Source of the DNA: Candidatus Aquidulcis sp.
GTDB lineage: Bacteria; Chloroflexota; Anaerolineae; UBA4142
Reading direction: 5' to 3'
DNA: 38,040 nucleotides
Assembly (NCBI GenBank): GCA_020723345.1
Contig: DYJA01000064.1
Span: forward strand, 1 to 38,040
This document shows, piece by piece, positions 8,157-16,367 of the stretch. The stretch's first letter is position 1, and every line of letters begins with the position of its first letter. The translations under genes were made by a program, and so were the position numbers. The notes beneath the pieces were generated by a model, which had not been told where the DNA came from, did no database searches, and saw nothing but the letters and a program-made list of their open reading frames with translations.

Positions 8157-10982
8157 CTATTTGCGCTCCACCCAGCGCCGCATCAGTTCGACGCGGAAGC
8201 GCCACACGCCATCCACTTCTGCCACGACGTCGTGGTCTTGCAATTTGGTCAGCGCGGTGCGCGCGGTGGATTCGTCGAGATGCGTTTGCGCGAGAATATC
8301 CGCGAACGGCAGTCCATCGCGGTGCGGCGCGAGGACGCGCAGAATGTCCGTTTGGTGCGCGGGCGGTTGCTGCGCTTGCGTCCACAAGCCGTTAAAGTAG
8401 TAACTCCCCTGCTCGAAGAAATCGGGCGCGGAGATGACGGCTTCAACATCGGCGGCGGTGAACTTGGTTTCGCGCGCGCGACCCTGCTCAAAACGCGCTT
8501 GGTTGAACGCGCGCACGAGGTTGTGCCCGATAAGTTGTGCGAGGTATGGCTGACCGCCTGTCAATTGCCAGATGAGGTCAAGTGCGGCGTGAGCATAGTC
8601 AAGTGGAAAATCCTCGGAGGGATTCGCGATTACCTGGCGCAGTGATGCTTCGTTCAGAAACGAAACGTGCACGGGAACAACGCTCGCGTACAGCGGCTCG
8701 AAATAGTTGCTCGTCATTTCTTTGAGCGTGTGCAAGCCCGCGAGTGCGAGAATGAGCCACGGCTCGGTCTGGATGATGCCCCGCAAATAGTCCATCAGCG
8801 CGCGCTCGCCCTTGCCTTCGTTAATCAACTGCTCGATCAACTCAAACTCGTCAATCGTCAGGATAAAGCGGCGACCGTTGCGCTGCGCGTCGAGTTCGCG
8901 CACGAAAAGATTAAAACGCGCGTACCAATTCTGCTGATAATCGTCAAGCGCGGGTTCGGGTAGGGGCGGGGTCACCCCGCCCAATGCGGGCGACATGACG
9001 TCGCCCCTACAAGCGCGCCACAACGCGACTGCGATGTCGTACAACAATTCGCCCGTATGCTCCACGCGACCGACGCGCTGCATATTGAAATACGCGACGA
9101 CCGTATCCGCGCCAAACCGATGGTGTCCCAGGTTTTGCAGAATGGACGATTTACCCATCCGCCGATGACCATAGAGCACAACCGATGGTCGTTGTCCCGT
9201 ACTCCTCCACAACTCCTCAAGCCGCTTGATAATTTCATCTCGCCCAACGAACTGCTTGCCGACGACTGGATTAGCGATGACGTATGGATTTTCAACTGGT
9301 TCTTCGATGATGATTTGACTGACTTCCGCAGCAGCGAATCCGAGGATATTTCGCCACCGTTTCACGATCTTCTCTACGATCTCACGTTCTGGATGTGGGC
9401 AAGTCTGCTCAATGTCTCTATACAACAGCATCAATTCATCGAGCACGCGGTTGAGCGCGATAGCACGATTCAGCCTAGAAACACTTGCGTTTGCGGTGGT
9501 AGCACTCAGCGCGACAAGACGCAGGCGACTCAGCGTTTTGAGCGAATCAGAACGAAGCGGAGATTCTAGTGGAGAACTCAGCCAGCGTGATGTATTCTCA
9601 AACGCAGTTACGGCTTTCAAATCCTGGCAATCACGCGCCGCGGCAAGCAAGTGGACAATTTGGTAGAGTTCTTCACCGTGGGGCAATGTACGGGTGACAG
9701 TGAATGCCTTCATTGCCCCCTGGAGGTCTTGTTCGTGAAGGAGCCAATAACCGGCACAGGCCGCGTGGGGAAGAGTGTCTTTTCGAGGATCACTATCAAA
9801 TCTCTTTTTCAAACGTCGTTTGAGATGTCGGGGAATCACAACGATCCCTTCTATCGCGTTGAGCCACATTGCATCATGCAGAGATATTGAACAATAACGT
9901 AGTAGGTCCCAGCCATAAGGAGCGACAGTTAGTTTATCCACCGCAACCAAGAGTCGCTCGTTTGGCATACGTGCCAGTGCAACATTACACGCGCGCACGG
10001 CTGGAACAAATTGAAACGTGTAGGCAAGCAATTCATTTGTATTTTCTATAGCACGATCCCAATTCACTTCTGCCCACTCTTGCAAACGCTCTTGAATCCA
10101 AGGGAGAGGTAGCCACACCAATCGCGTTAACAACCACATGCCGTTGATCATTCCTCGTCGAAATGCCCAGCGTGCAGGAACGACACAAAAGAAATAATCG
10201 AATAATCTACTAATTGCCACACCGAACACCAAGCCGACCACCACGCCTCCAAGCACACCGAATACCACACCGAACACCACACCAACCACCACGCCAATCA
10301 CCGCGCCTCCCACTACACTGAATGCCACACCGAACACCAAGCCGAACGCCACTCCGAATGCTACACCGACCGCCATGCCGACCGTCACGCCGAAGGTCAC
10401 GGCTCTAACCACACCGATAGCGACCCCTCCCACCATGCCGAATGCCCCACTGACCACCACGCCTCCAACCACACCGATCGTCACACATACCGCCACGCCG
10501 ACCGCCACGCCGACCGCCACGCCGACCGCCACGCCGAAAGTCACACCGAACGCTACGCCGACTGCTACACCGACTGCCACAGTGAATGCCATGCCGAATG
10601 CCACACCCTCCACAGCACCAAACACCATACCGAATACTACGCCGAACGCAACGCCAAACATCACACCAAGCCAATCCCATGGCAAGCCAGCGTTTTGGGC
10701 AAATACACCTGCAAGGATAGGAACAACAACAGTCAGAACAAGAGACTGGATGTACAGGTTTCGCTGTAATCGGTCTTGACGGAAGACGGCAAGCAGTGTG
10801 CTCCAGCCTCCTCGTCGAGGATTGTATTCAACTCTTCTAAACCTATCTACATACCACCTTATCGCCTGCGGAAAAAAGAACGCCCAATACAACAGCCGCA
10901 AGTAATCCAACGGATTCCACAAGGACAGTGGGCGGTTGAGTTGGGGCGCAAGGTCTAGTTTGGGGACGGTTGTTTCTGGCAT
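8157..10982 (-). CDS. Glycine-zipper membrane protein with STAND-like ATPase
   Basis: A 941-residue protein I do not recognise as a named family. After about 80 cytoplasmic residues comes a membrane region (81-260) made of a strict four-residue pattern, glycine then Val/Ala/Phe (GVAFGVVFGMVFG.., GVAVGVAVGVAV). A helical, poorly defined middle part follows. The ATPase module begins NPVVGKQFVGRDEIIKRL and has Walker A GHRRMGKSS near 606, Walker B FILTIDEFE near 704 and a GGQPYLAQ motif typical of archaeal-type/STAND ATPases. The C terminus (860-941) reads as a winged helix. It lies 89 bases downstream of a TIR-ATPase gene. I infer a regulated membrane effector, possibly in defence; no function is established. 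Confidence 0.6.
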   Translation of the reverse strand: MPETTVPKLDLAPQLNRPLSLWNPLDYLRLLYWAFFFPQAIRWYVDRFRRVEYNPRRGGWSTLLAVFRQDRLQRNLYIQSLVLTVVVPILAGVFAQNAGLPWDWLGVMFGVAFGVVFGMVFGAVEGVAFGMAFTVAVGVAVGVAFGVTFGVAVGVAVGVAVGVAVCVTIGVVGGVVVSGAFGMVGGVAIGVVRAVTFGVTVGMAVGVAFGVAFGLVFGVAFSVVGGAVIGVVVGVVFGVVFGVLGGVVVGLVFGVAISRLFDYFFCVVPARWAFRRGMINGMWLLTRLVWLPLPWIQERLQEWAEVNWDRAIENTNELLAYTFQFVPAVRACNVALARMPNERLLVAVDKLTVAPYGWDLLRYCSISLHDAMWLNAIEGIVVIPRHLKRRLKKRFDSDPRKDTLPHAACAGYWLLHEQDLQGAMKAFTVTRTLPHGEELYQIVHLLAAARDCQDLKAVTAFENTSRWLSSPLESPLRSDSLKTLSRLRLVALSATTANASVSRLNRAIALNRVLDELMLLYRDIEQTCPHPEREIVEKIVKRWRNILGFAAAEVSQIIIEEPVENPYVIANPVVGKQFVGRDEIIKRLEELWRSTGQRPSVVLYGHRRMGKSSILQNLGHHRFGADTVVAYFNMQRVGRVEHTGELLYDIAVALWRACRGDVMSPALGGVTPPLPEPALDDYQQNWYARFNLFVRELDAQRNGRRFILTIDEFELIEQLINEGKGERALMDYLRGIIQTEPWLILALAGLHTLKEMTSNYFEPLYASVVPVHVSFLNEASLRQVIANPSEDFPLDYAHAALDLIWQLTGGQPYLAQLIGHNLVRAFNQARFEQGRARETKFTAADVEAVISAPDFFEQGSYYFNGLWTQAQQPPAHQTDILRVLAPHRDGLPFADILAQTHLDESTARTALTKLQDHDVVAEVDGVWRFRVELMRRWVERK
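8960..9010. repeat. 51-base palindromic repeat inside the ATPase gene
   Basis: The arms GTAGGGGCG and CGCCCCTAC (with an inner GGCGGGGTGACCCCGCC-type hairpin) fold back on each other. The element is exactly 51 bases, 17 codons, and lies in frame between the P-loop and Walker B of the ATPase, adding a Gly/Pro-rich insert around MSPALGGVTPPLP. From memory, repeats of this sequence style are dispersed in several bacterial genomes; that needs a search. Confidence 0.7.
10211..10667 (-). repeat. Degenerate 12-base tandem repeat coding a glycine zipper
   Basis: This tract encodes residues 106-257 of the 941-residue protein. The unit is about 12 bases (on the plus strand CACGCCGACCGC and variants), four codons reading G-V-x-[FV]. 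The most regular run is near 10490-10545; flanking copies have drifted. The DNA is not a protein-free satellite: the minus-strand frame stays open with hydrophobic codons throughout. Copy number is likely to vary between strains. Confidence 0.75.
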
Positions 10983-10996
10983 AGCAGCATCCAGTG

Positions 10997-11076
10997 GTCA
11001 GTGGACAGTGAACCGTGAACAGTAAACAGTTTCTAGCGCGTGTCCATTGTTTACTGTTGACTGCTTACTGTTCACT
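10997..11076. repeat. Palindromic repeat between TIR and membrane ATPase genes
   Basis: The main arms GTGAACAGTAAACAGT (11015-11030) and ACTGCTTACTGTTCAC (11060-11075) pair at 15 of 16 positions, and each side carries further degenerate CAGTGGTCAGTGGACAGT-like copies. The right arm reaches into the TIR gene and supplies its stop codon. It fills most of the 89-base gap between the two ATPase genes, so it may act as an RNA hairpin in their shared transcript. Confidence 0.7.
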
Positions 11077-12223
11077 TCACCAACAGCGCATCTTCACGAA
11101 ACCACGCGTGCCAATCGTACGTCGGGTCGTTCGCGGCGGTGTAGCGGTGGTGTGCGGCGCGTTGGAGTTTGTACGGATGTCCTTGCGTGAACGTCCAGAT
11201 TTCGTCGCGCGTTGCGGCGTCAAACGTGACGCCGGTGCTCGCAAGGCGCGCGTCAAGAAAACGGTCGCAGTCGGCTCGGGAAAAGCTGGATAGATTGATG
11301 ACTTCGGCAAAGATGTTGTAGAGCGGTGAGGTATTGTTCGCATCGTCGGGAAAGAGTTGCGCGAGCGCGCGGCGCGACGCGACAACGAGTTTCAGCGGCG
11401 CGTTCGCGCCATCGGCATAGCCGCGCAGGAAGGAACGAATGTGGTCGCCGAAACCCTTGTCGCACAGTTTCTCCATCTCGTCAATGCAGAGAATTTTGCG
11501 TTGCCCCGAATCAATCAGCCGCGCCAATTCACGGTTGTGCTTGCCATTACCGCCCAGCACGCGGCACGCGTTTTCGTAAAAGGAACTGCCGCTCGTCACG
11601 CGCTCCAGCGTCAGGTACGCAAACTGCGCGTTGACTTTTGCCGCGCCTTGCTTTACCACCTGGCAGAGCACGGATGATTTCCCCATCTTGCTGTCGCCAA
11701 CGATGGAGGCGCAGTTGTTGCGCGCGAGCGCATCAAAAATACGCTTCATCTCGCCCTCACGGTTGAAGAACTGCGCGGGATCATCAATGCAACCGATGTC
11801 GTCGAACGGATTTGGCGCGATTGAGCGCGGCGTATGGACAACGTTGAGCGCGGTCAGCAAGTCGGCAGACGCGTCGGGAAAGGATTTGCGGAAGAAATCA
11901 ACGTACTGAAGATTGGTCAGCGCGAGAGGGGCAGTGCAATTTTGATAAAGCAGAGGAATAACATGCGCGTGCTTGTTGAGCGCAAATTGGTACTCGTTCG
12001 CCACAAACGAGCCAGCGCGTATCGCGTCAGGCGAGAGGACGACGAGCACAAACGAACCCGCGGTCAATTCCGAGGCGAGACGGTCTTCCCACTTTTCGCC
12101 GCCGCGCAAACCGACGCCCGGCTTGCGGTCGTACCACGCGTCAATGCCGTGCTTGGCAAGTTCCGCGTCCAGAGTTTGAACGAACGATTCGTCTGCGTGC
12201 GCGTACGAGATAAAGACTTTCAT
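11072..12223 (-). CDS. TIR-domain ATPase, probable immune sensor or NADase
   Basis: A 383-residue protein. Residues 1-130 form a TIR domain: KVFISYAHADESF opens it, AWYDRKPGVGLRGGEKWE forms the next conserved part, and SPDAIRAGSFVANEYQFAL holds Glu77, in the place of the catalytic glutamate of NAD-cleaving TIRs. A P-loop ATPase follows, beginning NREGEMKRIFDAL, with Walker A GDSKMGKSS (about 176-184) and Walker B ILCIDE (Asp248, Glu249). The motif GHPYKLQRAAHH near the end matches GGQPYLAQ of the next gene's ATPase. I chose the ATG at 12223 because GAGG lies 7 bases before it; an ATG two codons earlier has none. Immune function is inferred from known bacterial TIR-NTPases; signalling or NAD cleavage is untested. 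Confidence 0.8.
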   Translation of the reverse strand: MKVFISYAHADESFVQTLDAELAKHGIDAWYDRKPGVGLRGGEKWEDRLASELTAGSFVLVVLSPDAIRAGSFVANEYQFALNKHAHVIPLLYQNCTAPLALTNLQYVDFFRKSFPDASADLLTALNVVHTPRSIAPNPFDDIGCIDDPAQFFNREGEMKRIFDALARNNCASIVGDSKMGKSSVLCQVVKQGAAKVNAQFAYLTLERVTSGSSFYENACRVLGGNGKHNRELARLIDSGQRKILCIDEMEKLCDKGFGDHIRSFLRGYADGANAPLKLVVASRRALAQLFPDDANNTSPLYNIFAEVINLSSFSRADCDRFLDARLASTGVTFDAATRDEIWTFTQGHPYKLQRAAHHRYTAANDPTYDWHAWFREDALLVK

Positions 12224-12266
12224 CGTCATCCTCGTTGATGCCAGAAATATGATTCGCGCGCCGAAG

Positions 12267-12711
12267 CTATGCTTCTCCTTCGTCTTTCAATACCTGTTGG
12301 TACAGGGCATCGTCCACGCGGAAACCCGCAACGTCACGCAGCGCGTCCAAGTGCGGCTTGATGGACGCTATCAAACCACGCCGCTTGGCGGCAATCAGCA
12401 CACCAATCAATCCGATGCAACGCAGCCCCAAACTCGGCATGGGTTTCCAACGCCAAGACAATCGCTTCGGCTTCCCCTGCGTCCAGTTCCTGTCGTAATG
12501 CCTGCGCGAGCGGTTCGTTTGTAATCGCCTGGCGTGCGATCCAATCCGCCGTTCGTACTTCCTCCGCCCCTGCTTGTCCCGCGCCTTGGACGACGACTTC
12601 GTCCCAGACCGCCGAGGGAATGAGCAACGATCCGTAAATTTTGTGGAGCAAGTCGAGCAACCCAATGCGCGCAAGGTTGATGAGCGGAGAAGCATTGCTG
12701 ACCGCCGTCAT
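12267..12711 (-). pseudogene. Frameshifted DUF3368/PIN-domain toxin
   Basis: The start reads SNASPLINLARIGLLDLLHKIYG, the N terminus of DUF3368 PIN-like toxins, and continues to LDAGEAEAIVLALETHAE in one frame. The family's next block, LGLRCIGLIGVLIAAKRRGLI..HLDAL, is present but in another frame from about 12428 on, ending at 12267. The stretch between, which in relatives carries a conserved acid and Arg (about 14 residues, LLDERxGRxxA-like), is missing. A deletion not divisible by three would explain both loss and shift. The first frame ends early at 12334 with an unrelated tail. The gene overlaps the antitoxin gene by four bases. The toxin is probably dead. Confidence 0.75.
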
Positions 12712-12965
12712 AATTGCCCCAGTTCTTTGAGGGCGGCGCGATCTTCGGCGTACTCTTGCAGGTCATAGTGGACGGGAATACCGCGACTGCCCAGCAATTG
12801 CTGAAAAGCTCCCACGCTCATCCCCGCCATCTCGCGCGCTTTGCCAAAAGAGAGTTTCCCTTGCTGAAACAAGTGGAGCGCAAGTTCACAACGCAGTTCC
12901 TCGGATGTCATTCGCGCGGCGTGTAGAATTTCGCGCGGCACTTGAATAGAAACAATCGCATCCAT
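12708..12965 (-). CDS. UPF0175-family antitoxin
   Basis: An 85-residue protein of the UPF0175 family. It starts MDAIVSIQVPREIL, has the helical ELALHLFQQGKLSFGKAREMAGMS core, a helix-turn-helix-like unit, and ends with the family-typical RGIPVHYDLQEYAEDRAALKEL. The start has GGGAGG at a good distance. UPF0175 genes are commonly paired with DUF3368 PIN toxins, exactly as here, so it should bind and silence the toxin and repress its own promoter. The partner is disrupted, which makes this an orphan antitoxin; the reading frame itself is intact. Confidence 0.85.
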   Translation of the reverse strand: MDAIVSIQVPREILHAARMTSEELRCELALHLFQQGKLSFGKAREMAGMSVGAFQQLLGSRGIPVHYDLQEYAEDRAALKELGQL

Positions 12966-13012
12966 GATTTACCTCCCGGTTGCCACTTCATCAACAGCAC
13001 AAGCCGACTGGT

Positions 13013-14956
13013 TCACACATCCAAATTCCGCACACTCTTCGCGTGTGTCTGAATGAATCGCTTGCGCGGCGCGACCTCGCTGCCCATCAACATTTCAAAC
13101 GTGCGGTCCGCCTCCGCCGCGTCGTCCAAGTTCACTTGCAGAATCGTGCGATTCGCCGGGTTCATCGTCGTCTCCCAGAGTTGCTCCGGGTTCATTTCGC
13201 CGAGACCCTTGTAGCGCGAAAGTTCAAACTTGTCGCTCTTGTTTTTCTTCTTCCACGCATCCAATTCCTTGTCGTCGAAAATGTATGACTCTATCTTGCC
13301 CGCTTTCAATTTGTAGAGCGGCGGCTGCGCGATGTACAAATGTCCGTGTTCGATCAGCCCTTCCATGTACCGGAAGAAGAAGGTGAGCAAAAGCGTGCGA
13401 ATGTGACTGCCGTCCACGTCCGCGTCCGTCATAATCACGACGCGATTGTAGCGCAAGTTTTTCAGATCGAATCCATCGCCGACACCAGTGCCGATTGCAG
13501 TAATCATCGCGCGAATTTCTTCGTTCTGCAGCATCTTGTCGAGCCGCGTCTTTTCGACGTTCATAATTTTGCCGCGCAGCGGCAGAATCGCCTGGAACTT
13601 GCGGTCGCGTCCTTGCTTCGCACTCCCGCCCGCGCTGTCGCCTTCCACGATGTACAACTCCGCTTTGTCCGATTCTCTTTCCGAGCAATCCGCCAACTTG
13701 CCGGGCAGACTGTTCGATTCGAGCGCGCTCTTGCGAATGACGAGATCGCGCGCTTGCCGCGCCGCTTCACGCGCGCGCGCGGTCGTCAGACATTTTTGGA
13801 TGATCTCTTTGCCTTCGCGCGGATGCTCTTCCAAAAACGCGCCAAACCCTTCGGTGAAAACCGATTCGACCTGGGTCTTGATTTCCGCGTTGCCGAGTTT
13901 CGCTTTTGTCTGCGATTCGAACTGCGGTTCTTCCAGTTTCACCGAGACAATCGCGGTCAATCCTTCGCGCACATCGTCACCGGTGAGATTCTGATCGCTC
14001 TCTTTCAGCAGATTCGCTTTGCGCGCGTAATCGTTCAGCGTGCGCGTCAGCGCGGAACGAAAGCCGGTCAAGTGCGTGCCGCCGTCGACTGTGTTGATGT
14101 TGTTCGCGAAGGTATACATCGAATCGCCGTACGCGTCGGTGTACTGCACCGCGATTTCGATCTGCGAGCCATTGACTTGCTTGGCGACGGTGAACGGCGC
14201 GTGGAGCGGGTTGCGATTTTTGTTGAGGTAGCGCACGAACGACGTGATGCCGCCCTCGAAATAAAACGTCATCGTCCGACCGTCGCGCTCGTCGGTGAAC
14301 GAGATCGTCAGCCCGCGCGTGAGGAATGCCATTTCGCGGAACCGCTGCGCGAGCACGTCGAATTTGTAATCGATCTCTTTGAAAATTTGCTTGTCCGGAT
14401 AGAAACGCTGAACTGTACCGGTGCGTTCGTCTTTGGGGTATTTGCCGACGACTTTGACATCTGCCTTCGGGACGCCGCGCGTGTATTTCTGGCGAAAGAT
14501 TTGACCATCGCGGCGCACGGTCGCCTCGAACCACTCGCTCAGCGCGTTGACCGCGCTCACGCCGACGCCGTGCAGACCGGACGCGACTTTGTAGCCGCCC
14601 TGTCCGAATTTCGCGCCGGCGTGCAATTTCGTCATGACCACTTCGAGCGCGGACTTGCCGGTCTGTTTGTGGACGTCGACCGGAATGCCGCGCCCGTTGT
14701 CGACGACGGTCACGACGTTGTCTTTGTCAATCGTGACCTCGATGTGATCGCACACGCCCGCGAGCGCCTCGTCAATCGCGTTGTCCACCACTTCGAAGAC
14801 GAGATGGTGGATGCCGCGAATATCGGTCGAGCCGATGTACATGCCGGGGCGTTTGCGAACCGCTTCCAAGCCCTCCAGCACCGTAATCTTGGATGCATCG
14901 TACACTTCGACCGGCAGATTCTCAGTTACGTTTTCCTCTGTCTGTTTTTTTGCCAT
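13013..14956 (-). CDS. gyrB: DNA gyrase subunit B
   Basis: A 647-residue ATPase subunit of DNA gyrase, which introduces negative supercoils with GyrA. The GHKL ATPase domain comes first ([50 protein letters not shown]), then the transducer, then the TOPRIM domain with [16 protein letters not shown] and [21 protein letters not shown]. The C-terminal tail has [20 protein letters not shown] and the closing signature. There is no E. coli-type insert, so the length is that of the shorter bacterial form. I chose the ATG at 14956 because GAGG lies 9 bases upstream; a TTG at 14971 is in frame but unlikely. The accessory block follows 47 bases downstream on the same strand. Confidence 0.97.
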   Translation of the reverse strand: MAKKQTEENVTENLPVEVYDASKITVLEGLEAVRKRPGMYIGSTDIRGIHHLVFEVVDNAIDEALAGVCDHIEVTIDKDNVVTVVDNGRGIPVDVHKQTGKSALEVVMTKLHAGAKFGQGGYKVASGLHGVGVSAVNALSEWFEATVRRDGQIFRQKYTRGVPKADVKVVGKYPKDERTGTVQRFYPDKQIFKEIDYKFDVLAQRFREMAFLTRGLTISFTDERDGRTMTFYFEGGITSFVRYLNKNRNPLHAPFTVAKQVNGSQIEIAVQYTDAYGDSMYTFANNINTVDGGTHLTGFRSALTRTLNDYARKANLLKESDQNLTGDDVREGLTAIVSVKLEEPQFESQTKAKLGNAEIKTQVESVFTEGFGAFLEEHPREGKEIIQKCLTTARAREAARQARDLVIRKSALESNSLPGKLADCSERESDKAELYIVEGDSAGGSAKQGRDRKFQAILPLRGKIMNVEKTRLDKMLQNEEIRAMITAIGTGVGDGFDLKNLRYNRVVIMTDADVDGSHIRTLLLTFFFRYMEGLIEHGHLYIAQPPLYKLKAGKIESYIFDDKELDAWKKKNKSDKFELSRYKGLGEMNPEQLWETTMNPANRTILQVNLDDAAEADRTFEMLMGSEVAPRKRFIQTHAKSVRNLDV

Positions 14957-14970
14957 AGCACCAATCCTCA

Positions 14971-15055
14971 AAGGCAGAAGGATGAAGGATGAGGGATGAA
15001 GAATGAAAACAACAAGGGAGTTTCATCCTTCATCCTTCCGCCTTCATCCTTTCTT
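14971..15055. repeat. GATGAAG-type palindromic repeat
   Basis: Arms of 22 bases pair at 21 positions (14971-14992 with 15023-15044), built from AGGATGAAGGATGA units. The right part shares a 35-base identical stretch with the copy at 35890-35971 (15020-15054 against 35938-35972). It lies in front of gyrB and also encodes the last nine residues (..QKERMKAEG) and stop codon of the next upstream gene at 15030. Confidence 0.85.
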
Positions 15056-16016
15056 TTTGTTCGCGCACCGCCGTCAGCCAATACATACGGTCGTTGTAAA
15101 AAATCATTATCGCCGCGAGCAAACCGCTGCTGAGAAACGCGTTCGCGATCACGTCGAACACTACGCCCCACGCGTTATCGTCGAAAAATTGCCAGACGAA
15201 CGTAAAACCGCTCCGCACCAGGTACACGATGAACACCAAACCGATCGCCGACCAAAAATCGAAACGGAAAACGCTGATGCTGTTGAGCAGCGCTTGCGCG
15301 GCGTTGACGCGGCTGACGAAAATCGCCGGCACGGCGAAGACCAGGTACAGCATCGCCCAAAAAATCAGCATCATGCCGCCGAGCAGCAAAAATGATCCGA
15401 TGGCTTGGCTCGCCACACTCAACGCGCCCGCGACAATCGCGACCGGCAGCATCAGCGCGAACAATCCCACCGCAACCAGGAGCGCCAACAAAATCAAGTC
15501 CACGAACGACCGCAGCCAGCGCGCGAGAAATGTTCGCGCGTCGGTTTCGTTACGAACGGGACGCGCCGTCATTTCGAGATAGCCGCTCATGATCAACACG
15601 CCCAAGAGTCCTAACAGCGCGAGCCAGCCCAGCAACACGATGCTATCGCTCACGACGAACACCGCGCGCGGTGTGGTCGCGGTCGGAGGCGCTATTCCGA
15701 TCACCGTCGGCATTCCGGCGGCAAGCACGCCCAGCACATTCGCCGAATCGCCCGTCGTCTTCAAAATGTTTTCGAGCATCTCGATATTTTGCAACGTGTC
15801 GACTGGCGCATTCGCAGGCACCGCCAGCTCGAGCAGGACGAGCACCTGTTGAAAAAGTGGTTTCGCGTTGATCTGTGGACCCAGCCACAAAAATAGATCG
15901 AGCGCGATGGGCACGAGCAGAATCCAGGGATTCATCCAAATCAATTCAAAACCACTGGTGAGCGCATCAACCACGCCGAGCGGTTTCTTGTCAATTTTCT
16001 TTGCCGATTTTTCCAT
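15030..16016 (-). CDS. Multi-pass membrane protein of unknown function
   Basis: A 328-residue integral membrane protein. A charged start MEKSAKKIDKKPLG precedes a helix near 32-50, a 100-residue loop rich in leucine and alanine, then five or six helices from about 120 to the end. I do not recognise the family. The ATG at 16016 was chosen because a promoter with TATAAT ends seven bases before it; upstream sequence in the same frame (to 16271) reads as non-coding. No ribosome-binding site precedes it, so translation is probably leaderless. The last nine residues come from a palindromic repeat. Confidence 0.75.
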   Translation of the reverse strand: MEKSAKKIDKKPLGVVDALTSGFELIWMNPWILLVPIALDLFLWLGPQINAKPLFQQVLVLLELAVPANAPVDTLQNIEMLENILKTTGDSANVLGVLAAGMPTVIGIAPPTATTPRAVFVVSDSIVLLGWLALLGLLGVLIMSGYLEMTARPVRNETDARTFLARWLRSFVDLILLALLVAVGLFALMLPVAIVAGALSVASQAIGSFLLLGGMMLIFWAMLYLVFAVPAIFVSRVNAAQALLNSISVFRFDFWSAIGLVFIVYLVRSGFTFVWQFFDDNAWGVVFDVIANAFLSSGLLAAIMIFYNDRMYWLTAVREQKERMKAEG

Positions 16017-16023
16017 TGCCGCT

Positions 16024-16052
16024 ATTATAATCGAACGCGTGTGCGAGGTCAA
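16024..16052 (-). promoter_or_regulatory. Near-consensus promoter of a leaderless message
   Basis: TTGACC (16047-16052) and TATAAT (16024-16029) on the minus strand are 17 bases apart. Seven bases separate the -10 from the ATG at 16016, so the first transcribed base should be the A of the start codon or very near it. Confidence 0.75.
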
Positions 16053-16069
16053 GTAAAAACACAACGCGT

Positions 16070-16098
16070 TTGACGCGATCCGAAATTTGTTGTAGCAT
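16070..16098 (+). promoter_or_regulatory. Promoter of the MazF-type toxin-antitoxin pair
   Basis: TTGACG (16070-16075) and TAGCAT (16093-16098) are 17 bases apart. Transcription should start near 16105, giving a leader of about 29 bases that includes GAGGAGG before the GTG start. Confidence 0.55.
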
Positions 16099-16133
16099 GG
16101 TGGCAGATGCGAGCGCGGTGCGAGGAGGAAACA

Positions 16134-16367
16134 GTGCAATCTGTACGAGCCCAAGTTATTGACTCCCATCACTTGGAATTGTTGCAGCCGATTGAATTTT
16201 CCCCGGGTGCGAACGTTTTGATCATGATTATGCCACTGACGGGAATCAGAGAGCGTCAAGCATGGTACCAATTGTCAGCCCAGGGGTTGGCAACTGCTTA
16301 TGCGGATGACGAACCTGAGTACTCGATTGATTTGGTTCAAGTCCACAACCAGGATTTTCAGCCATGA
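16134..16367 (+). CDS. Antitoxin of the MazF/PemK-type pair
   Basis: A 77-residue protein in the antitoxin position before a MazF/PemK-like toxin gene, which it overlaps by four bases. The first part, VRAQVIDSHHLELLQPIEFSPGA, is strand-rich and could form an AbrB-like DNA-binding half. The acidic C terminus, AYADDEPEYSIDLV, is the kind of tail that clamps the toxin. I chose GTG at 16134 for the GAGGAGG six bases before it; an ATG at 16107 lacks such a site. Antitoxins of this type repress their own operon. Pair assignment is confident, antitoxin family name is not. Confidence 0.75.
   Translation: MQSVRAQVIDSHHLELLQPIEFSPGANVLIMIMPLTGIRERQAWYQLSAQGLATAYADDEPEYSIDLVQVHNQDFQP

Noticed and set aside
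10211-10667. Possible CRISPR-like repeat array
   Set aside because: Units are about 12 bases, contiguous and degenerate, with no spacers, and they translate to a coherent membrane pattern.
10375-10779. A Thr/Pro-repeat open frame on the plus strand over the tandem tract
   Set aside because: It is the antisense reading of the glycine-zipper repeat, starts inside the repeat and has no ribosome site. The minus-strand frame extends through a full ATPase.
13340-14992. A 550-codon open frame on the plus strand opposite gyrB
   Set aside because: It mirrors the gyrB codons, with Arg-, Val- and Phe-rich content and no recognisable domain. The gyrB frame carries every gyrase motif.
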